DNA from: CAYUVA01 sp964448115 [NCBI: uncultured bacterium]
GTDB taxonomy: Bacteria; CAYUVA01
Direction of reading: 5' to 3'
DNA length: 64,000 nucleotides
Assembly: GCA_964448115.1 (NCBI GenBank)
Contig: CAYUVA010000019.1
Coordinates: 13,447 to 77,446, forward strand
How positions within the stretch are numbered: position 1 is the first letter of the stretch; every line of letters starts with the position of its first letter. The notes beneath the pieces were generated by a model that was not told the DNA's origin, ran no database searches, and worked only from the letters and a program-made list of their open reading frames with translations. Of this stretch, positions 53,375 to 61,502 are shown in pieces. The translations under genes were made by a program, and so were the position numbers.

Positions 53375-54835
53375 ATGATTCGATTGGGCTTTAAATTGAT
53401 GGTGGTCTCGATTGTTGGAATAACGATGCTTGCCTTTAATGGCGCATGGTGCGATACAGTGAGCGGAATCGTTTACCACGATAATGACATAAGCTCACGA
53501 AGCCATTACTTCCAGGCTTACGATGATGCTGATTCGCCGATACCTGATATGACAGTGGTTCTCCATGGGGCAGATACAAGTAAAACTACCCTGACCGATG
53601 CTCAAGGTGAGTTCATCTTTGAAGGCTTAGAGCCTGGATACTACCTTCTGGAGATAAAAGATCCGACAAATCATCGCTGCACAAGCACTAATCTTGCTCG
53701 GAGAGTGGCTGAGGCGATAAAAATTGATGGACATCTCGAGATCCTTTCCATCGGCGATAGCATCTCGGTGGAGGGAGCCGAATACCCTTTTCCGCAGCGC
53801 TTGCGCGATCACCTGGCGAACATCACCGAGGTTACCCTTTTCAACCAGGCGATCGGTGGCAGCAAATCCTTTGACTGGCTACCCGGGGCGCAAAAGGCAT
53901 ATTTCGAGAACAGGCTGTTGCCTTATATCGAGCAGGCAGACCTGGTTACCATCACCCTGGGGGGAAATGACCTTGATTTTCTGGTCGAGGGATTAGAGCC
54001 TCCGTTTACGCCAGAGATGATCCTTGAGATGATCATCACCCTGCTGGAGAACCCGGAGATAATCACTGGCATAATGGAGAATGTGCGCACCCTGGTCTAT
54101 GAGATCCATAAGCTCAATCAAAGCTGCGATGTCATCTATGTCATCTATCCCTGCTTTGCGCGAAGCGACCATATAAGGAAGTACACCGGGGAGGCATTGC
54201 AGCCGCTGGCTATAGCAGCCATGGAGCTTGGCTTGCGCATGTTGCGAAATTATCAGCACGAGACCGAGTGCCTGCTGCTAGGCGATGCATTTGCTTATAA
54301 TGGCACTGATGACATCACCGAGCTGCTGGTCGATGAGGTTCATCCCTCCGCTGCCGGCGCCCAGCAGTATGCGGACCTCATCTTCGAGACCATAGGCGGG
54401 GTGATAGTCGGTGAAGAACGGCTGGGGCAAAGTCGTATGGTCGGTCTTTATGCGCCGGATGCGGTACACTCGCCGACTCCGACATCGACGCCGACCAGTA
54501 CACCGATGCCCTCTCGGACTCCGACGCCAAGTGCCACGCCTACGCCGACCCAGACTCCAATGATACTGCTCGCTGGCTGGTGGGATAGCTATGTAACCTC
54601 GAAGCATGGGGGAAGGTTATCATTGTATGCCCTGGCTGATTTGCCTTTAGGCTTTCGGATCGAGCTATATTATCAAGGCTTAAGCACGGGCGTATATCTA
54701 GAATACTCCAGCGGAGAGCTTTATGTTAAGGACTTCGGGGTGCTTCCCGGTGGCTTACCGCCGGGAGAATGGCTGATCGAGCTTGCCGTGGATGGCATCA
54801 GCCGCTGGCCGGTGCTGAAGGTTTATCTTGATTGA
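53375..54835 (+). CDS. Secreted SGNH/GDSL hydrolase with N-terminal beta-domain and shared C-terminal domain
   Basis: A signal peptide (about 1-27) is followed by a carboxypeptidase-regulatory-like/SdrD-B-type beta domain (SGIVYHDNDI to DAQGEFIFEGLEPGYYLLEIKD). The SGNH hydrolase domain follows: block I SIGDSISVEG with the nucleophile Ser, block III LGGND and block V DEVHPS with Asp and His. It would be an esterase, lipase or carbohydrate deacetylase outside the cytoplasm. A Thr/Pro linker (TPTSTPTSTPMPSRTPTPS) leads to the shared 92-residue C-terminal domain. An RBS (AGGAAAGGA) lies ahead of the ATG. The same-strand lipoprotein and second metallophosphatase genes follow, each with its own promoter. 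Confidence 0.87.
   Translation: MIRLGFKLMVVSIVGITMLAFNGAWCDTVSGIVYHDNDISSRSHYFQAYDDADSPIPDMTVVLHGADTSKTTLTDAQGEFIFEGLEPGYYLLEIKDPTNHRCTSTNLARRVAEAIKIDGHLEILSIGDSISVEGAEYPFPQRLRDHLANITEVTLFNQAIGGSKSFDWLPGAQKAYFENRLLPYIEQADLVTITLGGNDLDFLVEGLEPPFTPEMILEMIITLLENPEIITGIMENVRTLVYEIHKLNQSCDVIYVIYPCFARSDHIRKYTGEALQPLAIAAMELGLRMLRNYQHETECLLLGDAFAYNGTDDITELLVDEVHPSAAGAQQYADLIFETIGGVIVGEERLGQSRMVGLYAPDAVHSPTPTSTPTSTPMPSRTPTPSATPTPTQTPMILLAGWWDSYVTSKHGGRLSLYALADLPLGFRIELYYQGLSTGVYLEYSSGELYVKDFGVLPGGLPPGEWLIELAVDGISRWPVLKVYLD
54557..54832 (+). other. Shared C-terminal domain, copy 4 (SGNH hydrolase)
   Basis: Final 92 residues. Begins LLAGWWDSYVTSKHGGRL, has RIELYYQGLSTGVYLEYSSG with the short loop, and ends EWLIELAVDGISRWPVLKVYLD. 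The shortest and most diverged copy. Confidence 0.75.
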
Positions 54836-54917
54836 TGGAAAGCCGGTAATAGGCTTGAGGCTTAAGCAAGGGCTTCTAAAAAATTTTCCTTCTTTTCCAA
54901 GCTAAAGGCTAAAGGTA

Positions 54918-54946
54918 TTGACATTTGTTTTTAAATGATAGATATT
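54918..54946 (+). promoter_or_regulatory. Promoter of the LPP20-like lipoprotein gene
   Basis: TTGACA (54918-54923), a 17-nt spacer and GATATT (54941-54946); TATTAT two bases later is an alternative -10. The leader to ATG 55062 would be about 110 nt. Confidence 0.5.
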
Positions 54947-55061
54947 ATGGTTGTAGTAAGTTCAAGGGTGACAGAATCACTGAAACAATGGCGGAGAAGG
55001 CTATATCTAAAGCAGATAAAGGCGTTCACGCCAGGACTAATTCTTTAAGGAGGAGAACCAG

Positions 55062-55658
55062 ATGAACAAACGAACATTCCCGGTTGTTCTCGCTTTATTC
55101 TGCTTCAGCGCCCTGATTATCATCGGATGCGGGGGCGGTCCCCAGCACAAACCTCCAGAATGGGTTTACAAGAAGCCGGTGGAGAAGGGAGTCCTTTATG
55201 GACGCGGCTGCGCTGATAGCATGGTCAATTACGAGCTAACTAGCGAGAAGGCAGAACAGATGGCAAGAGCTGATATAGCACAAGCTCTCGATGTCAGGCT
55301 TCGCGGAATGACGGTTAACTGGGCAAAGGAGAGCAAGGAACTGTTCGATAAGGCAGGTTACTCGGTATCCAAGTTCGAGCGCAATATTGACAGTGTATTC
55401 TCAACAAGACTAATGGGTGCACAGATCGTCGAGTGGTACGAGTTCCCGGATACGGGGAGAACCTGTGCCCTCTGCAAGTTGGATACCCAGGCAGTAAAGT
55501 CCATTATCATGGATATGCAGGAGATGGTTAAGGGCTTGGTTGCAACCGCCAAAGAGGGCAAGGAGCTTTCCGAGGAAGAGATCGTCAAGATCGATGCTCA
55601 AGCCGCCGATTTTCGTGATAAGATGGATACAGTGCTCAAGGATCTAGGCTTGGAATAG
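55062..55658 (+). CDS. LPP20-family-like lipoprotein
   Basis: A 198-residue protein with a signal peptide and lipobox (ALIIIGCGGG), so lipidated at Cys23. The body resembles LPP20 (PF02169-type) lipoproteins: KPPEWVYKKPVEKGVLYGRGCAD and a helix rich in Ala and Arg (ARADIAQALDVRLRG), then FSTRLMGAQIVEWYEFPDTGRTCALCKLD. The C-terminal 50 residues are helical and charged. Such proteins are surface or periplasmic lipoproteins with unknown partners. AAGGAGGAG precedes the ATG. It has its own promoter and a strong terminator, so it is an independent single-gene unit placed between two shared-domain genes. Confidence 0.7.
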   Translation: MNKRTFPVVLALFCFSALIIIGCGGGPQHKPPEWVYKKPVEKGVLYGRGCADSMVNYELTSEKAEQMARADIAQALDVRLRGMTVNWAKESKELFDKAGYSVSKFERNIDSVFSTRLMGAQIVEWYEFPDTGRTCALCKLDTQAVKSIIMDMQEMVKGLVATAKEGKELSEEEIVKIDAQAADFRDKMDTVLKDLGLE

Positions 55659-55689
55659 AGCCAAAGTAACTTGTTTTTCAGAACCAATA

Positions 55690-55720
55690 GGCTGTTCCCT
55701 ATAGGGGAGCAGCCTTTTTT
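55690..55720 (+). terminator. Intrinsic terminator of the lipoprotein gene
   Basis: GGCTGTTCCC pairs with GGGGAGCAGCC (about 10-bp stem, short loop), followed by six T at 55715-55720. It begins 31 nt after the stop at 55658. Confidence 0.85.
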
Positions 55721-55753
55721 CATTGACCTTGAACAAGTGCAATGGAGGGGGAA

Positions 55754-55781
55754 TTTGCATAAATGAGATTCATGTTATAAT
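55754..55781 (+). promoter_or_regulatory. Promoter of the second metallophosphatase gene
   Basis: TTTGCA (55754-55759), a 16-nt spacer and a perfect TATAAT (55776-55781). The start site would be near 55788, about 16 nt before ATG 55804, which supports that ATG over a start further upstream. Confidence 0.55.
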
Positions 55782-55803
55782 AAATTTAGAGCTGGATGAA
55801 CAA

Positions 55804-57630
55804 ATGAGAATCGATGGCATAGAATATGAGCACAGGGCATTGCCTAGCCTTGTCTTTGTGTTTTGCCTGGTATTTGCTAGCCTCCTCGAGGCTGCGATCA
55901 TCAAGGGTCCCTATCTTCAGAATGTAAGAAAAGGCGCTATTACGATATGCTGGGAGACCGAGAACGACTCCAAGGGAACCATTTATTACGGGCCAACCCC
56001 GGATTACTTATTCCAATACACGGAGAGCTTTGCGAAAAAGAACCACGAGGTTACCCTGAGCAACCTTAACTGGTCATCGCTATATCATTACAAGGTGGTA
56101 TGCGACGGCACAGAGACAGAGGACTACACCTTCCGCACCGCTGCTTTGCCTGGTGAGCCATTCAAGGTCGTAGCTTACGGGGACAATCGCACCAACGATG
56201 GCGATCATCAAACGGTTGTCGATGCGATCCTCTCCCATGCACCCGATCTCTTGCTTAACACTGGCGACCTGGTCGAATGGGGTTTCAATCCCAGCCTGTG
56301 GCAGGCTTTTTTCAACATAGAGCAGCCATTGATCTCTGAATCACCCCTCTACGCTGCCTTCGGCAATCATGAGATAGGTGGCAACCTTTTTTGGGAACGC
56401 TTTTTCAGCTTTCCGACCGAAAGCTCCGGCAATGAGCACTACTATTCCTTCGAGTATGGCAATGTAAACTTTATCTGCATCGACTCCACAACCTTGGTAG
56501 TTCCCAGTGGCGCACAATATGACTGGCTGGTCAGCAGCCTACAATCGGCAGCCGCCAAGCCTCATATAGATTTCACCATCCTTTTTTTTCATTATCCTGT
56601 CTATAGCTGCGGCAATCATGGAAGTAACACCTTCATGCAACAGATAGTCAAGCCGCTCTTAGAGGAGTACGAGATTCCGCTGGTCTTCAACGGGCATGAC
56701 CACGATTATGAGCACGCCCTGGTAAACGGCGTGAACTACATAGTTACCGGCGGAGGTGGAGCGCCTCTTTACGGCGTCGATCCCCAGGAATGGACTATCT
56801 ATGCTGAGAAGACCCTGAATTTCTGCGTGCTTGATGTCAGCGGTCCCACCATCAACTTCACCGCCTACCGCCCGGATGGCACAGAGATAGAGTCCTTCAT
56901 TGTTACCGCGCCACCGACCACTCCACCGACCATGACGCCAACGCCAACCCCGACCGATACATTCACGCCAGCGCCGACAGCTACTGCCACCTTCACCGCC
57001 GCTCCCACCTGCGATATTGAGATAGTCAATGATTTCATCGAGCTTTGCGTGCCGGGCAGTGGAGAGCCGACAAGTGCCCAACTGGAACTCGGTGGCAGCA
57101 TCTGTATCGGAGATGTAATACGATTCTCAAGCTCTGATCCCGCTATCGCCACCGTAGGAGAGTCAAGCGGATTAGTACAAGCGGTCTCACCAGGCGAGGC
57201 GAGCATCGAAGCCAGGTGCCTCGATTGCGTTGATACCGCGCAGGTAAGTGTGAGGGATTGCAACCACTCCCCCACACCTACAACGACTCCAACCTCGACC
57301 ATAACACCCACCCCAGCCACCTGTCCGGCTATACTGCTCGGTGGATACTGGCAGACCAGGCTGAACAGCCCTTACGAGGGGACTTTGAACTTGGTAGTTT
57401 ATATTAGCGATAGCATTGACCAGGTTGGAGTCTATTACCAGGGCGAGGCGACCGGCTTCTATCTTTATGATGATGGCTACAGCGGGGACCTGTCGCCGGG
57501 CGATGGCTTCTACGGCATTCGCCTCTTTGTCCCTGATGGAATGCCACCGCTTAAGGCTCTGCTAGAGGTGAAAGCAAAGCGTGGATCAATGTTCAGCCAG
57601 CCCTGGCCTTACCTGGTTTCGCAACAGTAA
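55804..57630 (+). CDS. Secreted purple-acid-type metallophosphatase with Ig-like insert and shared C-terminal domain
   Basis: A short N-region and hydrophobic signal (SLVFVFCLVFASLLEA) precede a fibronectin-like N-terminal domain (GAITICWETENDSKGTIYYG) and a calcineurin-like phosphoesterase domain with good metal motifs: YGDNRTNDGDH, NTGDLVEWG, GNHEIGG, FFHYPVYSCGNHG and NGHDHDYEH. A first Thr/Pro linker is followed by a BIG2-like Ig domain (SSDPAIATVGESSGLVQAVSPGEASIEARC) carrying several cysteines, a second Thr/Pro linker and the shared C-terminal domain. ATG 55804 fits the promoter just upstream; an extension to TTG 55723 would place translation upstream of the promoter. Its metal site is more complete than that of the homologue at 24375. 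Confidence 0.87.
   Translation: MRIDGIEYEHRALPSLVFVFCLVFASLLEAAIIKGPYLQNVRKGAITICWETENDSKGTIYYGPTPDYLFQYTESFAKKNHEVTLSNLNWSSLYHYKVVCDGTETEDYTFRTAALPGEPFKVVAYGDNRTNDGDHQTVVDAILSHAPDLLLNTGDLVEWGFNPSLWQAFFNIEQPLISESPLYAAFGNHEIGGNLFWERFFSFPTESSGNEHYYSFEYGNVNFICIDSTTLVVPSGAQYDWLVSSLQSAAAKPHIDFTILFFHYPVYSCGNHGSNTFMQQIVKPLLEEYEIPLVFNGHDHDYEHALVNGVNYIVTGGGGAPLYGVDPQEWTIYAEKTLNFCVLDVSGPTINFTAYRPDGTEIESFIVTAPPTTPPTMTPTPTPTDTFTPAPTATATFTAAPTCDIEIVNDFIELCVPGSGEPTSAQLELGGSICIGDVIRFSSSDPAIATVGESSGLVQAVSPGEASIEARCLDCVDTAQVSVRDCNHSPTPTTTPTSTITPTPATCPAILLGGYWQTRLNSPYEGTLNLVVYISDSIDQVGVYYQGEATGFYLYDDGYSGDLSPGDGFYGIRLFVPDGMPPLKALLEVKAKRGSMFSQPWPYLVSQQ
57328..57627 (+). other. Shared C-terminal domain, copy 5 (second metallophosphatase)
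   Basis: Final 100 residues. Begins LLGGYWQTRLNSPYEGTL, has VGVYYQGEATGFYLYDDG and the long SPGDGFYG loop, and ends LKALLEVKAK...QPWPYLVSQQ. It is the closest match to copy 1. Confidence 0.85.
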
Positions 57631-57701
57631 ACACCCTATCTAAATCGAATTTATCATCCGTAAGTTTGACCAAGTTACTATTAAAATAGCTTTGGTTTCT
57701 T

Positions 57702-57710
57702 GTTATAATC
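57702..57710 (+). promoter_or_regulatory. Extended -10 promoter of recN
   Basis: TGTTATAAT (TG at 57702-57703, TATAAT at 57705-57710), 28 nt before ATG 57739. The -35 region is poor (TTAAAA), as usual for extended -10 promoters. No LexA-like box is apparent, although recN is SOS-regulated in many bacteria. Confidence 0.5.
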
Positions 57711-57738
57711 CGCCTTGAAATAGAATCACCTGGAGAAT

Positions 57739-59427
57739 ATGCTCAGGGAGTTACATGTAAGGAACCTAGCCGTAATCGAGGAGATCAGCATCATCTTCGA
57801 CACTGGATTCACCGTATTCACTGGCGAGACTGGTGCAGGGAAATCGATCATCATTGATGCTATCTCGCTTGCTCTCGGCTCTAGGGGGAGTAAGGACCTG
57901 GTGCGCACTGGCTGCGAGTCTTCTATCATCGAGGCACGCTTCGAGATGGTATCCGGCTTGAGAATAAAGGAGCTGTTAAAAGAGCGAGGTATTCCGAGTT
58001 CGAGCGATGGTGAAATCTACATCCAACGCGAGATCGGTGAGGGGATCTCCAGGTGCAGGATCAATGGCAGCATGCAGCCTTTATCAGTCCTTGCCGAACT
58101 CAGCCAATACCTGGTCGATATTCACGGTCAACACGAGCACCAATCGCTTCTTAGGGAAAAGATGCATTTGGCATTTCTCGATGAAATCGGGGAGTTACAA
58201 GGCTTAAAAAGAAAGTACCAGGGGGCGTATCAGAGATACATGGAACTGGGATCAGAACTGCAAGCTATGCGCGACAAGGAGGCAGAGCGCAAGCGGCGAA
58301 TGGATATACTCCGCTTCCAGGTGGAGGAGATCCGCGCGGTCGATCCCAAGCTAGGCGAAGATGAGGAACTTCAAGCTGAGGCAGCAGTGCTCGCTAATGC
58401 ACAAAGACTGATCGAGCTGGCAGGACAAGCCTGGCAGCAGCTTGATGACATCGAAGGCTCGGTAATGGATAAGCTGAGGTTTATTACTAGAAATCTTGAA
58501 GATATCGCTATTTTAGATGCCAGGCAACAGAGCATGATCAATACCTCAAAGGAGGCGATGGTTCTACTGGAGGAGCTGAGTTACTCACTGCGAGACTATA
58601 TTCAGTCCATTGACTATAATCCAGATCGTCTTTACGAAGTGGAGGAGAGAATAGCCACCCTGCAGGAGCTTAAAAGAAAGTATGGCAATACAATAGAAGC
58701 CGTGCTCGATTATTATTCTGAATCCCAAGATGAGCTGAGCGATCTGGAGAAGTTCGAGGTGAGAATGGAAAGCTTGGAGTCGGAGTTCAATGAGCAAAAA
58801 AGGGAACTGCTAGCCCTGGCCGAGGGACTTACAAAGAAAAGAAAAGAGGCAGCAACCAGGCTAAAGGACGAGGTTACCAAGCAGCTTGGCGATCTCGCCA
58901 TGGCAAAGACCGGCTTCGAGGCTGCCTTCAAGAATGATGATATTCCCCTTGAACAGCGAGTTACCGCCAACGGCGCCGATAGGGTTGAATTCCTCATCTC
59001 GCTAAATCCTGGAGAGGCGCTGCGGCCAATGTCTAAGATCGCCTCTGGTGGCGAGCTATCAAGGCTGATGCTCGCCTTGAAGGTTAGCCTAAGAAGGGCT
59101 GATACGATTCCTACCCTCATATTCGACGAGGTTGACGCTGGCATCGGCGGAGCCGTGGCTGAGGCGGTGGGACAGAAACTGAAAACCATCGCCGATGGAA
59201 GGCAGGTGATCTGCATAACACACCTGCCCCAGATCGCTGCCCTGGCTGATCATTTCATCAAGATCAACAAGCTCCAAAAGGAAGGGAGAACTTATGTAGA
59301 GGCAAGCGCCCTGCATGGGGATGAGATAGTGGAGGAGCTTGCTCGGATGCTTGGCGGAAAAAAGGTAACCGAGATCACTCGAAAGCACGCCAGGGAGTAC
59401 CTGGCCCAATCTGTAATGAAAAATTAG
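57739..59427 (+). CDS. recN: DNA repair protein RecN
   Basis: SMC-like ATPase of double-strand-break repair. Walker A GETGAGKSIIIDAI lies near residue 33, followed by DIHGQHEHQSLL. Long coiled coils separate it from the ABC signature ASGGELSRLMLALK and Walker B PTLIFDEVDAGIGG. At 562 residues it is full length. GGAGA precedes the ATG. Confidence 0.96.
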   Translation: MLRELHVRNLAVIEEISIIFDTGFTVFTGETGAGKSIIIDAISLALGSRGSKDLVRTGCESSIIEARFEMVSGLRIKELLKERGIPSSSDGEIYIQREIGEGISRCRINGSMQPLSVLAELSQYLVDIHGQHEHQSLLREKMHLAFLDEIGELQGLKRKYQGAYQRYMELGSELQAMRDKEAERKRRMDILRFQVEEIRAVDPKLGEDEELQAEAAVLANAQRLIELAGQAWQQLDDIEGSVMDKLRFITRNLEDIAILDARQQSMINTSKEAMVLLEELSYSLRDYIQSIDYNPDRLYEVEERIATLQELKRKYGNTIEAVLDYYSESQDELSDLEKFEVRMESLESEFNEQKRELLALAEGLTKKRKEAATRLKDEVTKQLGDLAMAKTGFEAAFKNDDIPLEQRVTANGADRVEFLISLNPGEALRPMSKIASGGELSRLMLALKVSLRRADTIPTLIFDEVDAGIGGAVAEAVGQKLKTIADGRQVICITHLPQIAALADHFIKINKLQKEGRTYVEASALHGDEIVEELARMLGGKKVTEITRKHAREYLAQSVMKN

Positions 59428-59449
59428 CATAGATATAGGATCGATAAAA

Positions 59450-60208
59450 ATGTCGAAGAATGCAAGAGATGAAGCAAAGACCGAATTCCAGGCTCAGGTA
59501 ACCGATCCCAAGGCAGGGGCGCTAAAGAAATACATGGATATCGTGCTTGGAAAACGCTCGCTTTTGAGGCTGTTCAAGTATGAGATCATCATGCTTTTAT
59601 GCAACAGCCTGCCGGGGATGTTCGGATATGCAATGCGCAAATTCCTGTACCCAAGGCTGCTTGGCTCCTGCGGCAGAGGCACCCAATTCGGACGAAACAT
59701 AACCATTCGCCATCCCCACAAGATACATATCGGCGACAACTGCATAATCGATGACTACTGTGTGCTCGATGCCAAGGGGGATGACAACACAGGTATCACG
59801 ATAGGGAATAATGTAATCATCGCTCGCAACACGGCACTTTCTTGCAAGGGCGGATATATCAAGATCGATGACAACAGCAATATCAGCCTTAATTGCATGA
59901 TCATCTCGGAGAGCAAGGTTGAGCTAGGCAAGAATATCCTCATCGCCGCTTACTGCTATATCATCGGCGGCGGAGCGCATGACTTCGAGAGAACCGATAT
60001 ACCGATAATACAGCAAAGCTCGACCAAAAAAGGGATATTCCTGGAGGATAACCTCTGGCTAGGCGCAGGGGTCTTTATCATGGATGGGGTTACCGTGCAT
60101 CACGACTCGGTCATTGGCGCCGGGGCGATCGTGAACAAGGATATTGAGCCATGGTCGATTGCTGTAGGAGCGCCGGCAAGGGTATTGCGAAAGCGCCAAC
60201 ATTCTTGA
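59450..60208 (+). CDS. Hexapeptide-repeat (LbH) acyltransferase
   Basis: A left-handed beta-helix enzyme of the CysE/LacA/NodL/WbbJ type. Repeats such as IHIGDNCIIDDYCVLDAKG, ITIGNNVIIARNT and LWLGAGVFIMDGVTVHHDSVIGAGAIVNKDI build the helix; the C-terminal SIAVGAPARVLRKR is a family feature. A 60-residue helical N-terminal extension is present. It probably O-acetylates a sugar or polysaccharide. It lies 22 nt after recN and 12 nt before the GT2 gene, forming a small glycan pair. Confidence 0.83.
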   Translation: MSKNARDEAKTEFQAQVTDPKAGALKKYMDIVLGKRSLLRLFKYEIIMLLCNSLPGMFGYAMRKFLYPRLLGSCGRGTQFGRNITIRHPHKIHIGDNCIIDDYCVLDAKGDDNTGITIGNNVIIARNTALSCKGGYIKIDDNSNISLNCMIISESKVELGKNILIAAYCYIIGGGAHDFERTDIPIIQQSSTKKGIFLEDNLWLGAGVFIMDGVTVHHDSVIGAGAIVNKDIEPWSIAVGAPARVLRKRQHS

Positions 60209-60220
60209 TTCATCGAGCTT

Positions 60221-60961
60221 ATGAACAAAGAAAATAAAAAGGTGCTGATCGTAATTCCCACCTACAACGAGAGGGATAACATAAAAAGGCTTATCGAGGA
60301 GATACTCGGTATCGATCCCGGATATTACATCCTGGTAGTCGATGATAAATCTCCGGATGGCACCTGGGAGATGGTGCGGGATTTAGAAAAGCAAAATCCG
60401 CAGGTTAAACTGCTGCTTAGAGAGGGACCTCGTGGTCGTGGCTTGGCGGGAATAGACGGCTTCAGGTATGCCTTGGACCTTGGCGCTGATTATATTATCG
60501 AGATGGATGCAGATTTCTCACACCATCCGAGGTATATACCCGACCTGCTCAAGGGTCTTGAAAACGCGGACTTCGTTCTTGGCTCGCGCTTCGTGCCCGG
60601 CGGCAAGGATATCGAGCGAGGCATTCATCGGAAGCTGATCAGCAAGCTGGCAAACGGATATGCCAGGTGGCTTATGGGGGTTAAGATAAGGGACTGCACA
60701 TCCGGATTCCGTGCTTACCGCAGGCAAACCCTGGAGGGGATCAAGATTTCTGAGATCACCACCTGGGGACCTGCCGTGCTTAGCGATATTTTATACCGAA
60801 TCCAGCTTAAGGGCTACAGCATGGCAGAGGTGCCGATTACATTCTATGAGCGCTCTGCCGGCCAATCGACCCTGACCGCCAGGATACTGCTCGAAGGCTT
60901 GTGGAATATACTTCGTCTTAGGCTTGCAAAGCGAAGAATTTTGAAAACATTGGAGCGCTGA
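60221..60961 (+). CDS. GT2 polyprenol-phosphate mannose synthase-like glycosyltransferase
   Basis: A GT-A-fold enzyme resembling dolichyl/polyprenyl-phosphate mannosyltransferase. VIPTYNERDNI at the N-terminus, VVDDKSPDGTW, the DxD region IIEMDADFSHHP, and SRFVPGGKDIE with DCTSGFRAYRR near the end are typical. It makes a lipid-linked sugar at the inner face of the membrane, the donor type that GT39/ArnT-like enzymes such as that at 8473 use. It has no C-terminal membrane helices (246 residues). It is convergent with rimI. Confidence 0.88.
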   Translation: MNKENKKVLIVIPTYNERDNIKRLIEEILGIDPGYYILVVDDKSPDGTWEMVRDLEKQNPQVKLLLREGPRGRGLAGIDGFRYALDLGADYIIEMDADFSHHPRYIPDLLKGLENADFVLGSRFVPGGKDIERGIHRKLISKLANGYARWLMGVKIRDCTSGFRAYRRQTLEGIKISEITTWGPAVLSDILYRIQLKGYSMAEVPITFYERSAGQSTLTARILLEGLWNILRLRLAKRRILKTLER

Positions 60962-61001
60962 TTTAATTACCGTCTATTCGGAATAAATATTATCATCAAT
61001 C

Positions 61002-61502
61002 TTACTTGAAGTTCTTGAACATTATTATAGCATCCTCGCCGTTGTCGAGATAGTAGCCCTTCTTTATTCCCGTCTCCTTGAAGCCGAGGCTCTTGTAGAG
61101 CCTTCTAGCAGTATAGTTCGATGGACGAACCTCCAAAAAGCAACGATTAAAGCCGTAATCCCTGCAATAGCTAAGGCACCTGTTCATCAAGAACCTGCCA
61201 AATCCCATGCCGCGATAGGGCTTATCGACCGCCAGGTTAATGATATGTACAACACTCACCTGGTCAACGAAAATGATATATCCATAGATCTCTTTTAGAG
61301 CTTGCTTGTTCACCAGCAGCCAGGGATGCACGATCGGGTGAACCAGTATCTCCTCGATGTAGAACTTTCTGCTCCAGGGGCTTGGATAACAAGCCTGCTC
61401 TATCTCCATAACTCGCTCCAGGTCAGGGTACTGCATGGGGCGGATGGTCAGATCACTGGGATCAATGTAGTGGCTCCCCCTATTTTGTTGTTCCACTGCC
61501 AT
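61002..61502 (-). CDS. rimI: Ribosomal-protein S18 alanine N-acetyltransferase RimI
   Basis: A GNAT enzyme that acetylates the N-terminal alanine of ribosomal protein S18. IRPMQYPDLERVMEIEQACYPSPWSRKFYIEEI and LAVDKPYRGMGFGRFLMNRCLSYC (motif A, acetyl-CoA binding) match RimI, as does CFLEVRPSNYTARRLYKSLGFKE. At 166 residues it is slightly longer than usual because of the N-terminus. It starts within the last 23 bases of the radical SAM gene, so the two are translationally coupled. Confidence 0.88.
   Translation of the reverse strand: MAVEQQNRGSHYIDPSDLTIRPMQYPDLERVMEIEQACYPSPWSRKFYIEEILVHPIVHPWLLVNKQALKEIYGYIIFVDQVSVVHIINLAVDKPYRGMGFGRFLMNRCLSYCRDYGFNRCFLEVRPSNYTARRLYKSLGFKETGIKKGYYLDNGEDAIIMFKNFK

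Noticed and set aside
55723-55803. Upstream TTG start for the second metallophosphatase
   Set aside because: The TATAAT promoter at 55776-55781 lies downstream of it, and the signal peptide begins properly after ATG 55804.
24378-57627. Shared terminal domain as a Bacteroidota T9SS sorting domain, PEP-CTERM or LPxTG anchor
   Set aside because: There is no type A sorting motif, no terminal hydrophobic helix with basic tail and no LPxTG. No T9SS or sortase gene is in the window. The function remains a hypothesis.
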